Shown here: in pieces, positions 52,873 to 61,793 of the stretch
How positions within the stretch are numbered: the first letter of the stretch is position 1
Layout of the letters: every line of letters starts with the position of its first letter
Assembly: GCA_017396845.1 (NCBI GenBank)
Contig: JAFQKQ010000118.1
Coordinates: 1 to 64,000 of the forward strand
DNA: 64,000 bases
Direction: 5' to 3'
DNA from: Clostridia bacterium
GTDB lineage: Bacteria > Bacillota > Clostridia > Christensenellales > Aristaeellaceae
Notes under the pieces: model-generated
What the model was told of the DNA's origin: nothing
What the model saw: only the letters and a program-made list of their open reading frames with translations
Database searches by the model: none
Program-made: the position numbers and the translations under genes

Positions 52873-54318
52873 TTACGGACGGCCTACGAGGCGTCCCTTT
52901 GAAATGGCGTAAATGTCATCGATAACCAGCTGGAAGGATACATCGCGTCCCTCCGTCTTGGCGCGCTCGCGAATCTTATCCTTGTGGAAGGCTTTAAGCT
53001 CGCCGTCAAAGGGAAGGGAAGCGGTTTCCAGCAGTCGAACGGCGCCTTCGTTGTCGCGGGCGGGAAGGATTTTGCCGGCATTGAAGCGGCTGGGGGCGAA
53101 GGGCACGTCGAGCACGCCCGCCTGGAAGGCGCGGATTGCGCCGACTGCGATGTCGCCTTCGCCGAGCTCAAAGCACTTATTGAGGATGGCGCGGGTTTCG
53201 CGGCAGATAACGTCCTTTTCCGCTTCCAGCATGGGCGCGGGCAGATACTGGTCGCGAAGCATGGAGATGACCTGCTTGGTGCAGCGAAGTCCCTGCGCGT
53301 TGGCCTCCATGGTGGGAACGCCCATCGCTTCGTGCGGGGTCTTCACGATGACCTTGGTGGCGTGGCTGATCGCAGCCGCGGCGCTGCCCCAGCTGATAAC
53401 GCCGAAGGCCTTTGCTTCGTCCTGCGGGAAGCCGCCCATCCATTGATGGAACACGGTTGTGACTTCACAGCCTTCGTAGCCGTATTTCTCAAGGTATTCG
53501 TTGGTAAGCAGGTCCAGTGACTGAATCGCGGCTACATCCTGCACGAGATTTCCCAGCTGACCATAGCCTACGGTGATCGATTTAACGCCCTGCTCTGCGG
53601 CCAAAAGCGCCTCGATGATCGCGACTGCATGGCTCATGCACGGGGGAACGAGGGTGCCGGTTGAAGGACCGAAGGGCTCGCGGTTGATGCGGATGCCCAT
53701 TTCCTCGTATACGCCGATCAGGCGGTCGACATACATCCAGTCGGCGATGGAGCGCTCAAGCGATACATTCTTTGCATAGGGGATATTGTAGGAGATTCCG
53801 CCGCCCTCGTAGCTGGTAAAGCCGCCTGCGATCGTGATTTCAGCGAGCAGACGTGCATCGGGCGTTCCGTGGCGAACCTGAATGGGAATATTCACGCTTT
53901 CCGTTACGCGCCGCGAACCGCTTACGCCGTGGTTTACGGCCGGAAAACCGTTCAGCATCGCCATATTCTGGCGCATGGATTCGCGGATACCGTTCTCCGC
54001 TTCTTCGTAGCGGTTGAGGCGGGTATAGCTGTCAATGGTTGTGGGGAGAAGATCCGCTTCGCCTTCGTTCTGAAGGTACTGCATGAGCTTAATGTGAGCG
54101 TCAATCAGCGGAACGCCGGCGCGCGGCTGAATCAGCGTACGCTTGTCCTTCTTTGCCTGGGAAAGCTTTTTTGCAAACTGCTTGCTTTCGGGAATTGCCT
54201 GCTGGTACTTAACGGCTTCTTCCAGATCTACGTCCCTGCCTGTGGGCCATTGTCCGAGCACGATCTTGCGCTGCCAGTCAAAGGCGTCGCGCGTGAGTTT
54301 TCGATTTCGAATTTCCAT
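52873..54318 (-). CDS. glmE: Glutamate mutase epsilon subunit
   Basis: 481-residue TIM-barrel substrate-binding subunit of adenosylcobalamin-dependent methylaspartate mutase. Motifs: [42 protein letters not shown] with arginine residues that hold glutamate, and [14 protein letters not shown]. Acts with GlmS on glutamate to make 3-methylaspartate. Tight spacing with GlmL and mal. Confidence 0.95.
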   Translation of the reverse strand: MEIRNRKLTRDAFDWQRKIVLGQWPTGRDVDLEEAVKYQQAIPESKQFAKKLSQAKKDKRTLIQPRAGVPLIDAHIKLMQYLQNEGEADLLPTTIDSYTRLNRYEEAENGIRESMRQNMAMLNGFPAVNHGVSGSRRVTESVNIPIQVRHGTPDARLLAEITIAGGFTSYEGGGISYNIPYAKNVSLERSIADWMYVDRLIGVYEEMGIRINREPFGPSTGTLVPPCMSHAVAIIEALLAAEQGVKSITVGYGQLGNLVQDVAAIQSLDLLTNEYLEKYGYEGCEVTTVFHQWMGGFPQDEAKAFGVISWGSAAAAISHATKVIVKTPHEAMGVPTMEANAQGLRCTKQVISMLRDQYLPAPMLEAEKDVICRETRAILNKCFELGEGDIAVGAIRAFQAGVLDVPFAPSRFNAGKILPARDNEGAVRLLETASLPFDGELKAFHKDKIRERAKTEGRDVSFQLVIDDIYAISKGRLVGRP

Positions 54319-54320
54319 CG

Positions 54321-55679
54321 TCAGGTGAACTCCTTCCCCAATAATACTTTTGCCGCCTCCGGGTGATTCCGCTTAAGAAGTCCTGCAGCGGAGAGTATAT
54401 AATGTTTATCGAGTATGACGGATGCGTCTCTGGGTATGAGAGACGAGGGATATGCGTCGGTTTTCATTGCAAGGAGAGCCATTTCCTGCGCTCTCTCCAG
54501 CTTTATGAGCGCGCCTCCCGTAAGAATCAGCTTGTTTACGCGCGTCAGATCCTTGCCGATTTGCTGATAGGCGACGCCCATGGGCGTGTACACCGTTTCA
54601 ACGGTGCCTGCATGTCTTACGAGCCCTGTTTCGATGGCGAGGGACGCGAGCGCGAAATCCATGTTTCTTTCGCTTTCGGTTGCGGCAAGCGTTTCCGGAT
54701 TTTCATGAATGCGCTCAATCCATTTCTGGATACCGTCTTCGCTTTCGCCGGAAATCTTTATAAGCCTGTCCATTCCCGCGTTTTCCGGGATTCCCCGCGC
54801 ACTGTAACGCATGCCGATATCGCCTTCCACCGTGCGCTTGGCATACGGCTCCGGCAGTCCGCGAAGTACGGTGCCGGCGCGGGTGGGAAGTCCGTCGGTA
54901 ATGGAGTAGACATCCGTCGTCGCGCCGCCCAGATCCACCGCCATAAGCTCGCCCGTCATTTCGGATAGAAGCGTGAGCGCTTCAAGCACCGCGGCGGGGG
55001 TGGGCATGATGATGTCGTCAACCAGCGCCTGCGCCTTGCTTAGACCCTTTGCGGAAATGATTCGTTTCAAGAACAAATCGCGTATGGCGTTTTGCGTAGG
55101 CTCAATATTCAATTGACCGAAACTGGGCATTACGTTTTCGCAGGGGATCACTTCACGCCCGGAGGCTTCGAGAATGGCTTTGCATTTGGCGGATGCATTG
55201 CGGTTGCATGCCAGAACTACGGGGAAATTCGCCTTGGCAGAGGCGAGAATGTTTGCGTTATGAATGCAGCATGCGCTGTTTCCGCCGTCCGTTCCGCCGG
55301 AGAGAAGCACGATATCCGGAGCGATTGCATCGATCTCGCCAATATCCTCCTCCGTCATCTCGTAGGCAAAGGTTTTGATTACCTTTGCACCCGCGCCGAG
55401 CGCCGCGCGTCTGGCGGCTTCTGCAGTAAGCGACGGAACGAGGCCGGAGGCGACCATTCTGAGTCCGCCGGCTGCGGAGGAACAGGCGTAGCACTCGTCA
55501 AAGGCAGATATGCCGGAAAGACTCTTAAGCTCGCCGAGCGCATTTTCAAGACCCAAAGAGATATCCTCTTTAACGGTAGTGAAGCTTTGCGCGGTTGCGT
55601 ACAATTCGCCGCTTTCGCCGTCTGCGGCGGTTACTTTCGTATATGTGCTTCCAAAGTCTATCAGAAGTACCGGTTTCAT
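54321..55679 (-). CDS. glmL: GlmL/MutL-type reactivating ATPase for glutamate mutase
   Basis: 452 residues, actin-like ATPase fold: [25 protein letters not shown] and TGGALIKLE motifs. It repairs inactivated glutamate mutase by exchanging cobalamin. This is not the DNA mismatch MutL. Overlaps the GlmS stop by four bases. Confidence 0.94.
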   Translation of the reverse strand: MKPVLLIDFGSTYTKVTAADGESGELYATAQSFTTVKEDISLGLENALGELKSLSGISAFDECYACSSAAGGLRMVASGLVPSLTAEAARRAALGAGAKVIKTFAYEMTEEDIGEIDAIAPDIVLLSGGTDGGNSACCIHNANILASAKANFPVVLACNRNASAKCKAILEASGREVIPCENVMPSFGQLNIEPTQNAIRDLFLKRIISAKGLSKAQALVDDIIMPTPAAVLEALTLLSEMTGELMAVDLGGATTDVYSITDGLPTRAGTVLRGLPEPYAKRTVEGDIGMRYSARGIPENAGMDRLIKISGESEDGIQKWIERIHENPETLAATESERNMDFALASLAIETGLVRHAGTVETVYTPMGVAYQQIGKDLTRVNKLILTGGALIKLERAQEMALLAMKTDAYPSSLIPRDASVILDKHYILSAAGLLKRNHPEAAKVLLGKEFT

Positions 55680-56110
55680 TCGGCCTTTTCCGCCTTTTCA
55701 AGAATTTCGTAGTCTTCGATCAACGCCTTGATCGTAACCTCTGGGGGCGTTCCGGGGCCGAATACCTTATTGAAGCCCATGGCTTTAAAGCGTTTTTCCA
55801 CTTCTTCAAAGGGCTGCTTGCCGACTACGATATTTCCGCCTACATAGAGGAGAATGCCCTTCAGCCCGGCTTCGTCGCATTTGTCGCGAAGACCGCGGCA
55901 GTCGAGTTCGCCGTGTCCGTATAGAGAGGATACTACGATCGCCTGTGCGCCGGATTCGATGGCGGCTTCGATGAATTCCTCTTGGGACACCATAACACCC
56001 AGGTTTACTACGTTGAATCCGGCCTGAGTGAATGCAAAATTCAGAATCTGGTTGCCGACGGCATGAACGTCTGCGCCGATCACGCCCAGCACCATTGTGC
56101 GGTTTGGCAT
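55676..56110 (-). CDS. glmS: Glutamate mutase sigma (B12-binding) subunit
   Basis: 144-residue Rossmann-like cobalamin-binding protein with the base-off/His-on motif D-x-H-x-x-G (GADVHAVGN, residues 13-21), then [12 protein letters not shown] and GGNIVVGKQ. Pairs with GlmE to form the active mutase. First mutase gene after the hydratase genes, with a 53-base gap. Confidence 0.96.
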   Translation of the reverse strand: MPNRTMVLGVIGADVHAVGNQILNFAFTQAGFNVVNLGVMVSQEEFIEAAIESGAQAIVVSSLYGHGELDCRGLRDKCDEAGLKGILLYVGGNIVVGKQPFEEVEKRFKAMGFNKVFGPGTPPEVTIKALIEDYEILEKAEKAE

Positions 56111-56163
56111 TTGAATTCCCCCCCGTATAATATTATTTCAATGAATACAAGCAGAAACGTTCG

Positions 56164-56727
56164 TTATTGATCGGGATCGACGGCGTATTTCCGGGGACCA
56201 TCCATGTATACGTTGTTTCCGAGGCTGTCGATGATGACGAGCGCCGGGAAATCTTTCACGGTAAAGCGGTGAATGGCTTCGGCGCCCAGATCTTCGTAAG
56301 CCACTACTTCGCTCTTTTCGATCTTCTGAGAGATGAGCGCGGCGGCGCCGCCGACTGCGCCGAAGTATACGGCTCCGTTTTTCTTCATGGACTCGATCAC
56401 CTTGTCGTTTCTCTTGCCTTTGCCCATCATGCCCAGAAGGCCTTCATCCAGAAGCCTCGGGGCATATGCGTCCATGCGGTAGGAGGTGGTGGGGCCGGCG
56501 GAGCCTACGGCGTGGCCGGGGGAAGCGGGCGCGGGGCCTACATAGTAGATGAGCTGATTTTTTACGTCAAAGGGCATTTCTCTGCCTTCGTCCAGGCATG
56601 CGACCAGACGCTTGTGCGCGGCGTCGCGGGCGGTATACATGATGCCCGTCAAAAGCACGGTGTCGCCGGCGCGGAGCTTTGCGATTTCTTCTTTGTTAAG
56701 GGGCAGCTGTACGCGAATGTTTTCCAT
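56164..56727 (-). CDS. Class I fumarase/mesaconase beta subunit
   Basis: 187 residues, the C-terminal fold of two-subunit Fe-S hydratases: LLTGIMYTARDAAHKR, GPTTSYRMDAY, GKGKRNDKVIESM and GAVGGAAAL. With the alpha gene upstream it is a complete enzyme. In this operon the likely reaction is mesaconate hydration to (S)-citramalate; it may also hydrate fumarate, which would serve the Hdr-Flx operon. Confidence 0.9.
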   Translation of the reverse strand: MENIRVQLPLNKEEIAKLRAGDTVLLTGIMYTARDAAHKRLVACLDEGREMPFDVKNQLIYYVGPAPASPGHAVGSAGPTTSYRMDAYAPRLLDEGLLGMMGKGKRNDKVIESMKKNGAVYFGAVGGAAALISQKIEKSEVVAYEDLGAEAIHRFTVKDFPALVIIDSLGNNVYMDGPRKYAVDPDQ

Positions 56728-56743
56728 GAATTGCGCCTCCCTG

Positions 56744-57589
56744 TTATATTACTGCGTGCGCATGGCGCGCGGCGTGGCATACGATGTTGATCGCGACGGG
56801 CATGCCGGCGATATGTGTGGGATAGGTTTCAATATTCACCTTAAGCGCGGTCGTGCGTCCGCCGATACCTGCGGGGCCGATGCCGAGGCAGTTGATGCGC
56901 CTTAAAAGCTCCTCTTCCAGGCGCTGATAGCGGGGATCGGGATTCACGGTGTCGATGGAACGCGCAGTCATGCGCTTTGCCATGAGCGCCGCGATTTCGA
57001 ATGTTCCGCCGATGCCTACGCCTACGATGATCGGCGGGCAGGGATTGGGACCGGCTTTTTTCACCGTGTCTACCACGAAATCGATAACGCCCTTTTCGCC
57101 GTCCGCGGGAACCAGCATTTTGATGGCGGACATGTTTTCGCTGCCGAAGCCCTTGGGAGTGACCATAATATCAATCTTGTCGCCCGGAACGATTCTGGTA
57201 TGGATGACGGCGGGCGTATTGTCCTTGGTGTTGATTCTGTCGTACAGCGGATCGTTCACGACGCTCTTGCGAAGATAGCCTTCTTTATATGCTTCGCGTA
57301 CGGCGTTGTTTACGGTCTCCGTAAAGTCGCCGCCGGTGATATGCACTTCCTGACCGATATCGATAAACAATACGCACATGCCGGTGTCCTGGCAGATTGC
57401 CACGCGCTCGCGCTTTGCGATATCGTAATTCTCCTTGAGCTGTTTAAGCACTTCGCGGCCGCTGGGGGATTCTTCGCATTCGGCGCAGTTGGCTACGCAG
57501 GCATATACGTCGTCTCCGATTTCGTAGCTTGCCTTGAGAATCAGATCATAAATGGTTTTCTTGATGACGCTTGCTTCGATTTCTCTCAT
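56744..57589 (-). CDS. Class I fumarase/mesaconase alpha subunit
   Basis: 281 residues from the ATG at 57589, seven bases after GGAGG; frame runs five codons further upstream. Fe-S cysteines in VANCAECE, ICQDTGMC and INCLGIGPAGIGG (one each for the 4Fe-4S cluster). Oxygen-sensitive hydratase. Operon with glutamate mutase points to mesaconase; fumarase activity is possible. Confidence 0.91.
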   Translation of the reverse strand: MREIEASVIKKTIYDLILKASYEIGDDVYACVANCAECEESPSGREVLKQLKENYDIAKRERVAICQDTGMCVLFIDIGQEVHITGGDFTETVNNAVREAYKEGYLRKSVVNDPLYDRINTKDNTPAVIHTRIVPGDKIDIMVTPKGFGSENMSAIKMLVPADGEKGVIDFVVDTVKKAGPNPCPPIIVGVGIGGTFEIAALMAKRMTARSIDTVNPDPRYQRLEEELLRRINCLGIGPAGIGGRTTALKVNIETYPTHIAGMPVAINIVCHAARHAHAVI

Positions 57590-58452
57590 ATGGTATCCTC
57601 CCATGGGCGATATTGCCCGTTATTTACGATGTTCATAAGAAATTTTGCGGCGCTGATGAGATCGGCGCAGCCGCCGGGGCTTAGGTTTCTGCTCTTAAAC
57701 AGGCGGTCAAGGCGTTTTGCTTCAAATATCAGCCTGTCCTTTTTTTGAAGCGCCCGACGAGCCTTCTCCATTGCGTATTCCATACCCTCTTCGCCGCCCC
57801 TGGCATACAGACATGTGTCCTGCGTTTCGGATATCAGGCGCAAAAGCGCGTACACGCCCGCGTCGTTTTCGTTAAGCTTCATTGATAACGCTTCTTTGAA
57901 CGCGGGAAGCGCGATACGCGTAATTCCGCGATAGCCCGAAAGGGCTTCTCCGCGCGCGCCGAGAATGTTTTGACAGACGGCGCGTTCGCCGTGCGTTTTC
58001 GGCGGACGGTTTCTGATGTCGTTAAGCTCTTCCGATAGCGTATCGCGCGAAAGGAGGCCCGCTTCTTTACATATTTCCTCTATCGAAGGATGCGCTTTGC
58101 AAATCCGCCCGTAAGCGCATGCGAGTATGGAAAGAGCAAATATTGCGCCTTTATGGGTGTTGATGCCATTGGTCGACGCAAGCATTTCGCTTTCTGCGGC
58201 TTTTCCGTTTTCGCGCAGGCGCTCAAACACGCGGCGTGCATCGGCATGCGCGCCCTTTCGTCCGATGTCAAACGCATTTGCGATATAGGGAGATATGGCG
58301 CGCGCGCTTTTCATAAGAAGCTTTGCGCTCATATCATTGTGCGCGCCTAAGCTTCTTAAATCCACAAGACCGGGCTTCGGCGTGATTGATATTTCGAAGG
58401 CGAGAGCGTCAAATGCACTTTTTTCTATAAACAGAAAAAGCGAAGAAGCCAT
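57586..58452 (-). CDS. citG: CitG-type triphosphoribosyl-dephospho-CoA synthase
   Basis: 288 residues. Motifs TPKPGLVDLRSLGAHNDM near residues 24-41 and GINTHKGAIFAL mark the family, which makes the precursor of the prosthetic group of citrate or citramalate lyase acyl-carrier. As the first gene of the methylaspartate operon it would serve a citramalate lyase; the lyase subunits are not in the window. Overlaps the hydratase ATG by four bases. Confidence 0.92.
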   Translation of the reverse strand: MASSLFLFIEKSAFDALAFEISITPKPGLVDLRSLGAHNDMSAKLLMKSARAISPYIANAFDIGRKGAHADARRVFERLRENGKAAESEMLASTNGINTHKGAIFALSILACAYGRICKAHPSIEEICKEAGLLSRDTLSEELNDIRNRPPKTHGERAVCQNILGARGEALSGYRGITRIALPAFKEALSMKLNENDAGVYALLRLISETQDTCLYARGGEEGMEYAMEKARRALQKKDRLIFEAKRLDRLFKSRNLSPGGCADLISAAKFLMNIVNNGQYRPWEDTI

Positions 58453-58483
58453 TTAGAAACCTCCGAAATAATAGTCCTGATAT

Positions 58484-58512
58484 ATTATATCATAGTTCTT
58501 CAAGAACATCAA
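58484..58512 (-). promoter_or_regulatory. Promoter of the methylaspartate operon
   Basis: Minus strand: TTGATG, 17-base spacer ending in TGA, TATAAT (extended -10). It starts 31 bases before citG. Confidence 0.85.
58495..58507. repeat. Palindrome inside the methylaspartate promoter spacer
   Basis: GTTCTT-C-AAGAAC, 6-bp perfect arms in the spacer between -35 and -10 of the minus-strand promoter, with a divergent plus-strand promoter close by: a candidate operator. Confidence 0.6.
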
Positions 58513-58525
58513 TTACAACTTTACA

Positions 58526-58554
58526 TGGACAATGCAAATTGAATGTGATATAAT
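58526..58554 (+). promoter_or_regulatory. Promoter for the nucleotidyltransferase gene
   Basis: TGGACA, 17-base spacer ending in TGA, TATAAT; 31 bases before the ATG. Confidence 0.8.
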
Positions 58555-58585
58555 GACATCAGAACTTGAAAAGGAGGCGAAATGC

Positions 58586-59332
58586 ATGAAGGCGATCATT
58601 TTGGCGGCGGGATATGCGACCAGGCTCTATCCGCTTACGATCGATACGCCCAAGGCACTTTTGCCCGTCGCCGGGAAGGCGATATTGGATCATCTGATGG
58701 AAAAAATCCTCGATAACAGCGGGATTGACGAAATATACGTGGTATCAAACGACCGTTTTTTTACACCCCTCAATGAATGGGCGACGGACGCAATCAATCG
58801 GTATAATGGCGTGCGCATATCGGTAATGAATGACGGAACCACGTCAAATGACAACCGGCGCGGCGCAATCGGCGATATTCTCTTCGCCATCGAGCAGGCC
58901 GGGATTGACGACGATATTCTGGTTGCAGCGTCCGATAATCTGCTTTCGGGTTCGCTCTCGGGTTATTTTGAAGATTTTCGGCGCCACGGCCGCGATTTGC
59001 TGCTGTGCGGAAGGCTTCCCGATATCGAAGAGAGAAAGCGCTATGCGGTATTGGAATTAGATGAAGAAAACAGAGTGCTGAGTCTTACCGAAAAGCCCGA
59101 AAATCCGAAAACCGATATCGTTGCGTACGCGGAGTATATCTACCGCAGGGACACCATTCCCGAAATCAGAAGGTATATAGCTGAAGGCAATAACCCCGAT
59201 TCCCCCGGACATCTTCCCGAATGGCTGTACAGGAAAAAGGAAGTGCGCGCCTATATCTATCCCGGTCAGTGCGTGGATATCGGTACGGTAAAGATGTACA
59301 GAGAAACGTGCGAGGCATGGGAAAGGAAGTAA
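58586..59332 (+). CDS. Sugar-phosphate nucleotidyltransferase
   Basis: 248 residues from the ATG at 58586, eight bases after AAGGAGG. GT-A type nucleotidyl transferase: LAAGYATRLYPLTIDTPKALLPVAG (NTP and metal motif), VAASDNLLSG (metal Asp), FVEKPE-like LTEKPENPK and WLYRKKEVRAYIYPG. It makes an NDP-sugar, glucose-1-phosphate-like, for surface polymers. No left-handed helix tail, so not GlmU. Confidence 0.9.
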   Translation: MKAIILAAGYATRLYPLTIDTPKALLPVAGKAILDHLMEKILDNSGIDEIYVVSNDRFFTPLNEWATDAINRYNGVRISVMNDGTTSNDNRRGAIGDILFAIEQAGIDDDILVAASDNLLSGSLSGYFEDFRRHGRDLLLCGRLPDIEERKRYAVLELDEENRVLSLTEKPENPKTDIVAYAEYIYRRDTIPEIRRYIAEGNNPDSPGHLPEWLYRKKEVRAYIYPGQCVDIGTVKMYRETCEAWERK

Positions 59333-59378
59333 AGCTGCCTGCGCTGCATTTGCAGTAAGAATCGGATATGCGTGTATA

Positions 59379-59414
59379 ATCCGCCGCCGAATATGATTCC
59401 GGCGGCGGATTTTT
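59379..59414 (+). terminator. Intrinsic terminator of the nucleotidyltransferase gene
   Basis: ATCCGCCGCCG (59379-59389) pairs with CGGCGGCGGAT (59400-59410), loop of 10, TTTTT follows. Confidence 0.9.
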
Positions 59415-59708
59415 CTGTGAATGGATGGATGAGTCTGCCTGCGGATGTAAAATAATCCCGGAGAATTATATTGCTCCCTGGCTTAGGAGGCGCTTTCGAA
59501 GGGGCGTCTTTACATCCGTCAAGCGAAAGATTTCAGACGAGTCTTCGATCCGAGATTTATGCGGATAATTCGCTCTTGATAGAGAAAGCCGATACTGATA
59601 TCTGATCGTGTAGGAATGTGCATATCCGTCCCGAACAAGGAGGTTATGCAGGAATATATAACCTCTGTAAAGCGTACAGAAGGATGGGAAAAAGTTATTC
59701 TATGCGCT
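59415..59708. other. Intergenic stretch without a recognised gene
   Basis: About 290 bases. Features seen: a pair of complementary CGGATGTAAA and TTTACATCCG segments about 60 bases apart, and a GAGGTTAT…ATAACCTC hairpin at 59640-59665. Roles unknown; the latter may end the NanA transcript. Confidence 0.4.
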
Positions 59709-60584
59709 TTAGATTTCCAATCCCGCTTCCCGAATCGCGGCCAGAAGTTTTGCTTCTTCGCTTTCCGTGAATCTGTACATGGGGTAGGAGGCTTCGCCTA
59801 CGTCGCAGCCCATGTGCTTAAGAAGCTTCTTTACACCGGGGATGCAGGGCCAGTTGAGGAGCGCCGCAATGATTCTGGATACTTCCCGCTGGCATTTGCA
59901 GGCGAGGGGTACATTGCTTTCGATGAAGGCGTTATAGATCGCCTTGATCTTCGGAAGCATGAAGTTATAGGTGGAGCCGATGCCGCCGTCCGCACCCATG
60001 GAGAGGCCGCACAGGAGCATTTCGTCGGGACCGTTGATGATGTTCATTTCGCCATGCGTCATATCCTTTAAAAGAACCATTTGGTAGTAATCGGCCTTGC
60101 TCCATTTGACGGAGGTAATGTTTTCGATTTCAAACAAGCGCTTTACGAATTTTGCAGTCATGTTTACGCCGGCGGCGGGGGCATAGTAGATCATTACGGG
60201 GATGTGAACCGCATCGCTGATCGTTTTGTAGTAGTTATAGATATCGTCCTCTGTATAGGCGAAGTAGGTCGGCGGTATGGAGGCAATCGCGTCGCAGCCG
60301 ATGGCCTCGGCATGCTTGGCGAGGCGGATGGCGGTGGGAAGGTTCATGTCGGCGATGTGATCGATAATGGGAAGTCTGCCCTTTACTTGCTGCACGGAAA
60401 GCTCGGCAAACTCCTTTCTCGTTTCCTCGGTAAGCACCAGGCCTTCGCCGGTTGCGCCGAGAATGTAAAAGCCGTCCGCGCCCTGACTGATTTCAAAATC
60501 GATGACCTTTTTGGAGGCTTCCCGAAGGACCTTTCCGTTTTCGTCGATAGGGGTTACAAGCGCCGGTATAATGCCTTTAAACAT
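59709..60584 (-). CDS. N-acetylneuraminate lyase-like aldolase
   Basis: 291-residue class I aldolase of the DapA/NanA family: GATGEGLVLT, VMIYYAPAAGVN (catalytic Tyr), SVKWSKADYYQ (Schiff-base Lys) and GADGGIGSTYN, the last closely like E. coli NanA from memory. Cleaves sialic acid to ManNAc and pyruvate. The adjacent sialidase-like gene supports it; another 2-keto-acid aldolase is possible. Confidence 0.82.
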   Translation of the reverse strand: MFKGIIPALVTPIDENGKVLREASKKVIDFEISQGADGFYILGATGEGLVLTEETRKEFAELSVQQVKGRLPIIDHIADMNLPTAIRLAKHAEAIGCDAIASIPPTYFAYTEDDIYNYYKTISDAVHIPVMIYYAPAAGVNMTAKFVKRLFEIENITSVKWSKADYYQMVLLKDMTHGEMNIINGPDEMLLCGLSMGADGGIGSTYNFMLPKIKAIYNAFIESNVPLACKCQREVSRIIAALLNWPCIPGVKKLLKHMGCDVGEASYPMYRFTESEEAKLLAAIREAGLEI

Positions 60585-60617
60585 GTTTCATTCAGCCTTT
60601 CATTGCATACTTGATGT

Positions 60618-61733
60618 TTATTCGGGGATCTTCCATACGCGGCCGATGATGCGCGACTGGCCGCTGGTATTTTCATAGTAGACCGTAAGGAGCGAGCCGT
60701 CCGCAAGTTCGGCCGTTGCGGGATAGCCCAGATCGCCCGACTGACCGCCGTCGTAGAGCGTATAGGGGTCTTCCCAGGTTTTCCCGAGATCCTTTGACAG
60801 AAGAATGCGGATGCCGTAGGGCTTTTCGCGGTAGCCGTAGGCGCTGATCAATACGCCGGAGGAATGCAGGAAAAGATGCGCGGGCGACCCGCCCAGATGC
60901 GGGAGAATGGGGACGGGCTTTGTAAAGGTTTTTCCGCCGTCGGATGATTCCGACTGATAGAGCGTGAATTCGCCGTGTTCGCCGCTTCTCTGAACGCGGA
61001 TATGAACCAGTATCCTGCCGTCGGGAAGGCAGATTGCATGCGGTTCGCAGCTGTTGAGTATGCCGTATTCATCCCAAACGTTTTCAATGGAGGATACGTA
61101 TTCAAGTTCGTCTTTTTCGTTCAGCTTCCAGCATTCGATATACGCTTCTTTTCCGTCGTCAAACTGATTGATCGGCGAAAAGCGTCTGCCTACATAGAGA
61201 AGGGAACCGTCCGGAAGGCACATGGGGCCGTGGGGACAGGTGACGGGCGATTTATGAATGGGACCGAAGGTAAAGCCGCCGTCATCGGAGATGCGGTAGA
61301 GAGACCCGATATAGTCGTCCTCATTTCCAAGCGCCTTTACATATTCAATATATGCGTCGATCAGCTGATATCGGGCTTTGTCCGCACCCTCTGCGTCCTT
61401 TCGCTTTTCATTGGTAATCTTCTGGAAGTGGGCTGTGTTATTAAAGGATGTAAGGATTACGCGTCCGCCTGCAAAGGGTACAAGGCCGCTGTCGCGGTCA
61501 TCCAGAGGCGTATCAAGCGCGACGGCGGGCGGCGTAAACGTTTTTCCGTCGTCAAAGCTGTAGGATATTACGCTTTTGCCGAACGGACACACGTGCAGAA
61601 GCCGGAAGCCGGAAGCGACGCATGCCAGTGCGCCGCCGGGAAGGCGCGTAATGGAGGGCCATCCGAAATAGAAGAAGGGACTGAAGGCGTTTTGAAAAAC
61701 CGTGATTTCCCGCAGGGTTTCGATGCGCTTCAT
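60618..61733 (-). CDS. Sialidase/BNR-repeat hydrolase-like protein
   Basis: 371 residues with several Asp-box repeats (S-x-D-x-G-x-T-F/W): SFDDGKTFTP, SDDGGFTFGP, SSDGGKTFTK and SKDLGKTWED. Six-bladed propeller fold like exo-alpha-sialidases. It has no signal peptide, so it would act on imported sialosides or has another substrate. 33 bases after the NanA-like gene and 60 bases after UxaC. Confidence 0.8.
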   Translation of the reverse strand: MKRIETLREITVFQNAFSPFFYFGWPSITRLPGGALACVASGFRLLHVCPFGKSVISYSFDDGKTFTPPAVALDTPLDDRDSGLVPFAGGRVILTSFNNTAHFQKITNEKRKDAEGADKARYQLIDAYIEYVKALGNEDDYIGSLYRISDDGGFTFGPIHKSPVTCPHGPMCLPDGSLLYVGRRFSPINQFDDGKEAYIECWKLNEKDELEYVSSIENVWDEYGILNSCEPHAICLPDGRILVHIRVQRSGEHGEFTLYQSESSDGGKTFTKPVPILPHLGGSPAHLFLHSSGVLISAYGYREKPYGIRILLSKDLGKTWEDPYTLYDGGQSGDLGYPATAELADGSLLTVYYENTSGQSRIIGRVWKIPE

Positions 61734-61793
61734 ATATAATCCTCCTTATGAAAATCATGCAGAGGGATTATGCCCGCTGCATGATTCAGTTTA

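Noticed and set aside
54321..55679. DNA mismatch repair MutL
   Set aside because: The protein is the actin-like glutamate mutase reactivase also called MutL; no GHKL ATPase motifs.
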